From NCBI GenBank assembly GCA_024278345.1, contig JAJRTK010000189.1, positions 1-16,024 on the forward strand: a DNA stretch of 16,024 nt, in the 5' to 3' direction. Below, one piece after another: positions 15,015-16,024 of this stretch. Within the stretch, counting starts at the first letter, position 1. Each line of letters opens with the position of its first letter. A model generated the notes under the pieces. That model was not told the DNA's origin. It saw only the letters and a program-made list of their open reading frames with translations, and searched no databases. The translations under genes and the position numbers were made by a program. The stretch is from a bacterium. Lineage in GTDB: Bacteria; CSSED10-310; JAJRTK01.

Positions 15015-15043
15015 GGGGTGCCGATTTCCGGAATTCGGACCCC
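15015..15043. repeat. Long palindromic hairpin
   Basis: GGGGT (15,015-15,019) and ACCCC (15,039-15,043) enclose CCGATTTCCGGAATTCGG, itself a palindrome except for two symmetric mismatches. This gives a stem of about 13 paired bases with one bulge. No T-run follows on either strand, so a terminator is not indicated. It resembles a REP-like unit, but only one copy is visible here. Confidence 0.5.
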
Positions 15044-15670
15044 CTCCTCTAAAAGTTGATCCTGTTTTGCTCATTCCTCCACATCTCGAAACCGGCTGGC
15101 GGAACGCTTCAAGGGTATGATGATTGTCGAGGGCTTTGCTCTCTTGGAGTTGCGGTCCGCTCGCGGCGGCGGCAATCCGCCCGCCGCCACTCGCCTTTCA
15201 TCGCCCCGAAACCATGCCCAGAGCCATCAAGACGTGCCCCGACCCGAAAGCCAGCCAAGCGGAACTGACGGATGACAGCGGAAAAAGAATCTGACCAAAA
15301 TTCGTCACTTCTCAATAAAGCCGGGTGTGAAGAGTGTAGCGAGTCGAGTTCGTGAAGTGCTCGGGCGGAGATTTGGAAACGTGGCGGATGCGCTTCGAGT
15401 AGAGCTGGACGTGGAGTCCTTCACCGCCACCGAGTTTGTGGTCGGGCGGCGATGAGGAATTGATCCCCCCGGGGAGCCAAGAAAGAGGCCGAAATCATCG
15501 CAATCTTGGAGGCGCCAGTTTGTCGGGGAGCTTCAGAACAGGCAACCGATGGAAACAGTGACCATCTGCTGCAACGAGAAGCCTCGTCTTCCCTTTTTCG
15601 AGTCTGTGGGTACACGAGAGGATGGAAGATTGGCGCAGAGGAAGAGAGCGTAAAGGGGGGCGGACGGCGG

Positions 15671-15782
15671 GCGAAAAGAGCGCTTGGCGAAAGTCGCGAA
15701 CTCTCGGCGTCAAAAAAAACTTCGCGGAAAAGGGTTGCGAGTCGCGGAAAGGGCGCTTGGCGAAAGTCGCGAACTTTCGGTG
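15671..15782. repeat. Pair of 39-bp direct repeats, 73-bp period
   Basis: Bases 15,671-15,709 and 15,744-15,782 match at 35 of 39 positions, with a 23-bp identical core (15,680-15,702 and 15,753-15,775) starting GCGCTTGGCGAAAGTC. The second copy contains a perfect hairpin, CGAAAGT-cgcga-ACTTTCG (15,761-15,779). In the first copy one stem base differs. A further partial copy of the TCGCGGAAAAGGG motif lies between them. The function is unknown; it could be a degenerate tandem repeat or part of a larger dispersed element. Confidence 0.6.
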
Positions 15783-16024
15783 CTCCTTTGACTCATTTCG
15801 TCTCGGGCTCCGTGACCCGAGTCCAGCTCTCTCCACGATTTTTCTCTCTGGTAACGTCGCTGGAGCTTGGTATGCCTAACCGCGCCAAAAGCGCCACTTT
15901 CATCGGTGGGACCGCTCGATGGGGCTCGTGAAGGTCTTCGTGGAAGAGGCTCTGTATGGGGCGGGAGGCTCTGCGGATACGCCGCCTTGTACATGGCCGT
16001 CCGCGCTGTTACGCGCCACAACCC

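Larger units (their letters stand above)
14587..16024. other. 1.4-kb region without supported genes upstream of rpsJ
   Basis: Open frames exist on both strands but overlap one another, lack ribosome binding sites and have no recognisable family motifs. The region holds a candidate promoter for rpsJ (14,742-14,769), a long palindromic hairpin (15,015-15,043), a GC-rich hairpin GGCGGCGG/CCGCCGCC (15,165-15,188) and a pair of 39-bp direct repeats (15,671-15,782). The right end may belong to a further repeat or a decayed gene that continues past the window. Confidence 0.6.

Noticed and set aside
15327-15455. Plus-strand GTG-started frame of 42 codons (VKSVASRVREVLGRRFGN...)
   Set aside because: The translation looks protein-like, but it is short, has no Shine-Dalgarno sequence or recognised family, and the opposite strand is also open there.

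Overview
The window is a bacterial S10-spc ribosomal protein gene cluster, carried entirely on the minus strand. Reading from high to low coordinates, the order is rpsJ, rplC, rplD, rplW, rplB, rpsS, rplV, rpsC, rplP, rpmC, rpsQ, rplN, rplX, rplE, rpsN, rpsH, rplF, rplR, rpsE, rpmD, rplO and secY. All 22 genes are in canonical order and none is broken; secY runs off the left edge. The host is a bacterium of moderate GC content. The zinc-type S14, the zinc-ribbon tail on L24 and the repeat-rich spacers gave me an impression of the Verrucomicrobiota/PVC group. That is a low-confidence impression from memory, not a demonstrated placement.

Layout: 14,587-16,024 is a long stretch without genes. 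It carries a plausible sigma-70-type promoter about 160 bp upstream of rpsJ and several repeats and palindromes. The S10 genes occupy about 14,586-7,415 and the spc genes about 7,144-1. Several junctions are still tightly coupled: rpsJ/rplC 9 bp, rplD/rplW overlap, rpsC/rplP TAATG, rplP/rpmC ATGA, rplE/rpsN 13 bp, rpsH/rplF 22 bp, rpsE/rpmD ATGA, rplO/secY GTGA. Other junctions have opened into spacers of 270-853 bp: rplB-rpsS, rpsS-rplV, rpmC-rpsQ, rpsQ-rplN, rplX-rplE, rpsN-rpsH and rplR-rpsE.

The unusual content is in those spacers. Three non-coding elements look like miniature transposons. One (2836-3077) has 23-bp perfect terminal inverted repeats and an 8-bp perfect target duplication. 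A second (7941-8099) has 17-bp perfect GTAA-type ends, as in the IS66 family, and an 8-bp duplication with one mismatch. A third (6034-6209) has 22-bp ends with three mismatches and a 5-bp perfect duplication. A separate family of hairpin-array repeats shares sequence blocks between 2493-2745, 4843-4967, 11,391-11,585 and probably 10,534-10,585. All of these lie between genes, so one of the most conserved and most highly expressed operons in bacteria appears to have been used repeatedly as a landing site while the genes stayed intact.

The encoded proteins assemble into the 30S (S3, S5, S8, S10, S14, S17, S19) and 50S (L2-L6, L14-L16, L18, L22-L24, L29, L30) subunits; SecY is the membrane channel for protein export. 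Three genes (rpsC, rplV, rpsQ) appear to start at TTG and secY at GTG, judged from Shine-Dalgarno spacing and family N-termini.
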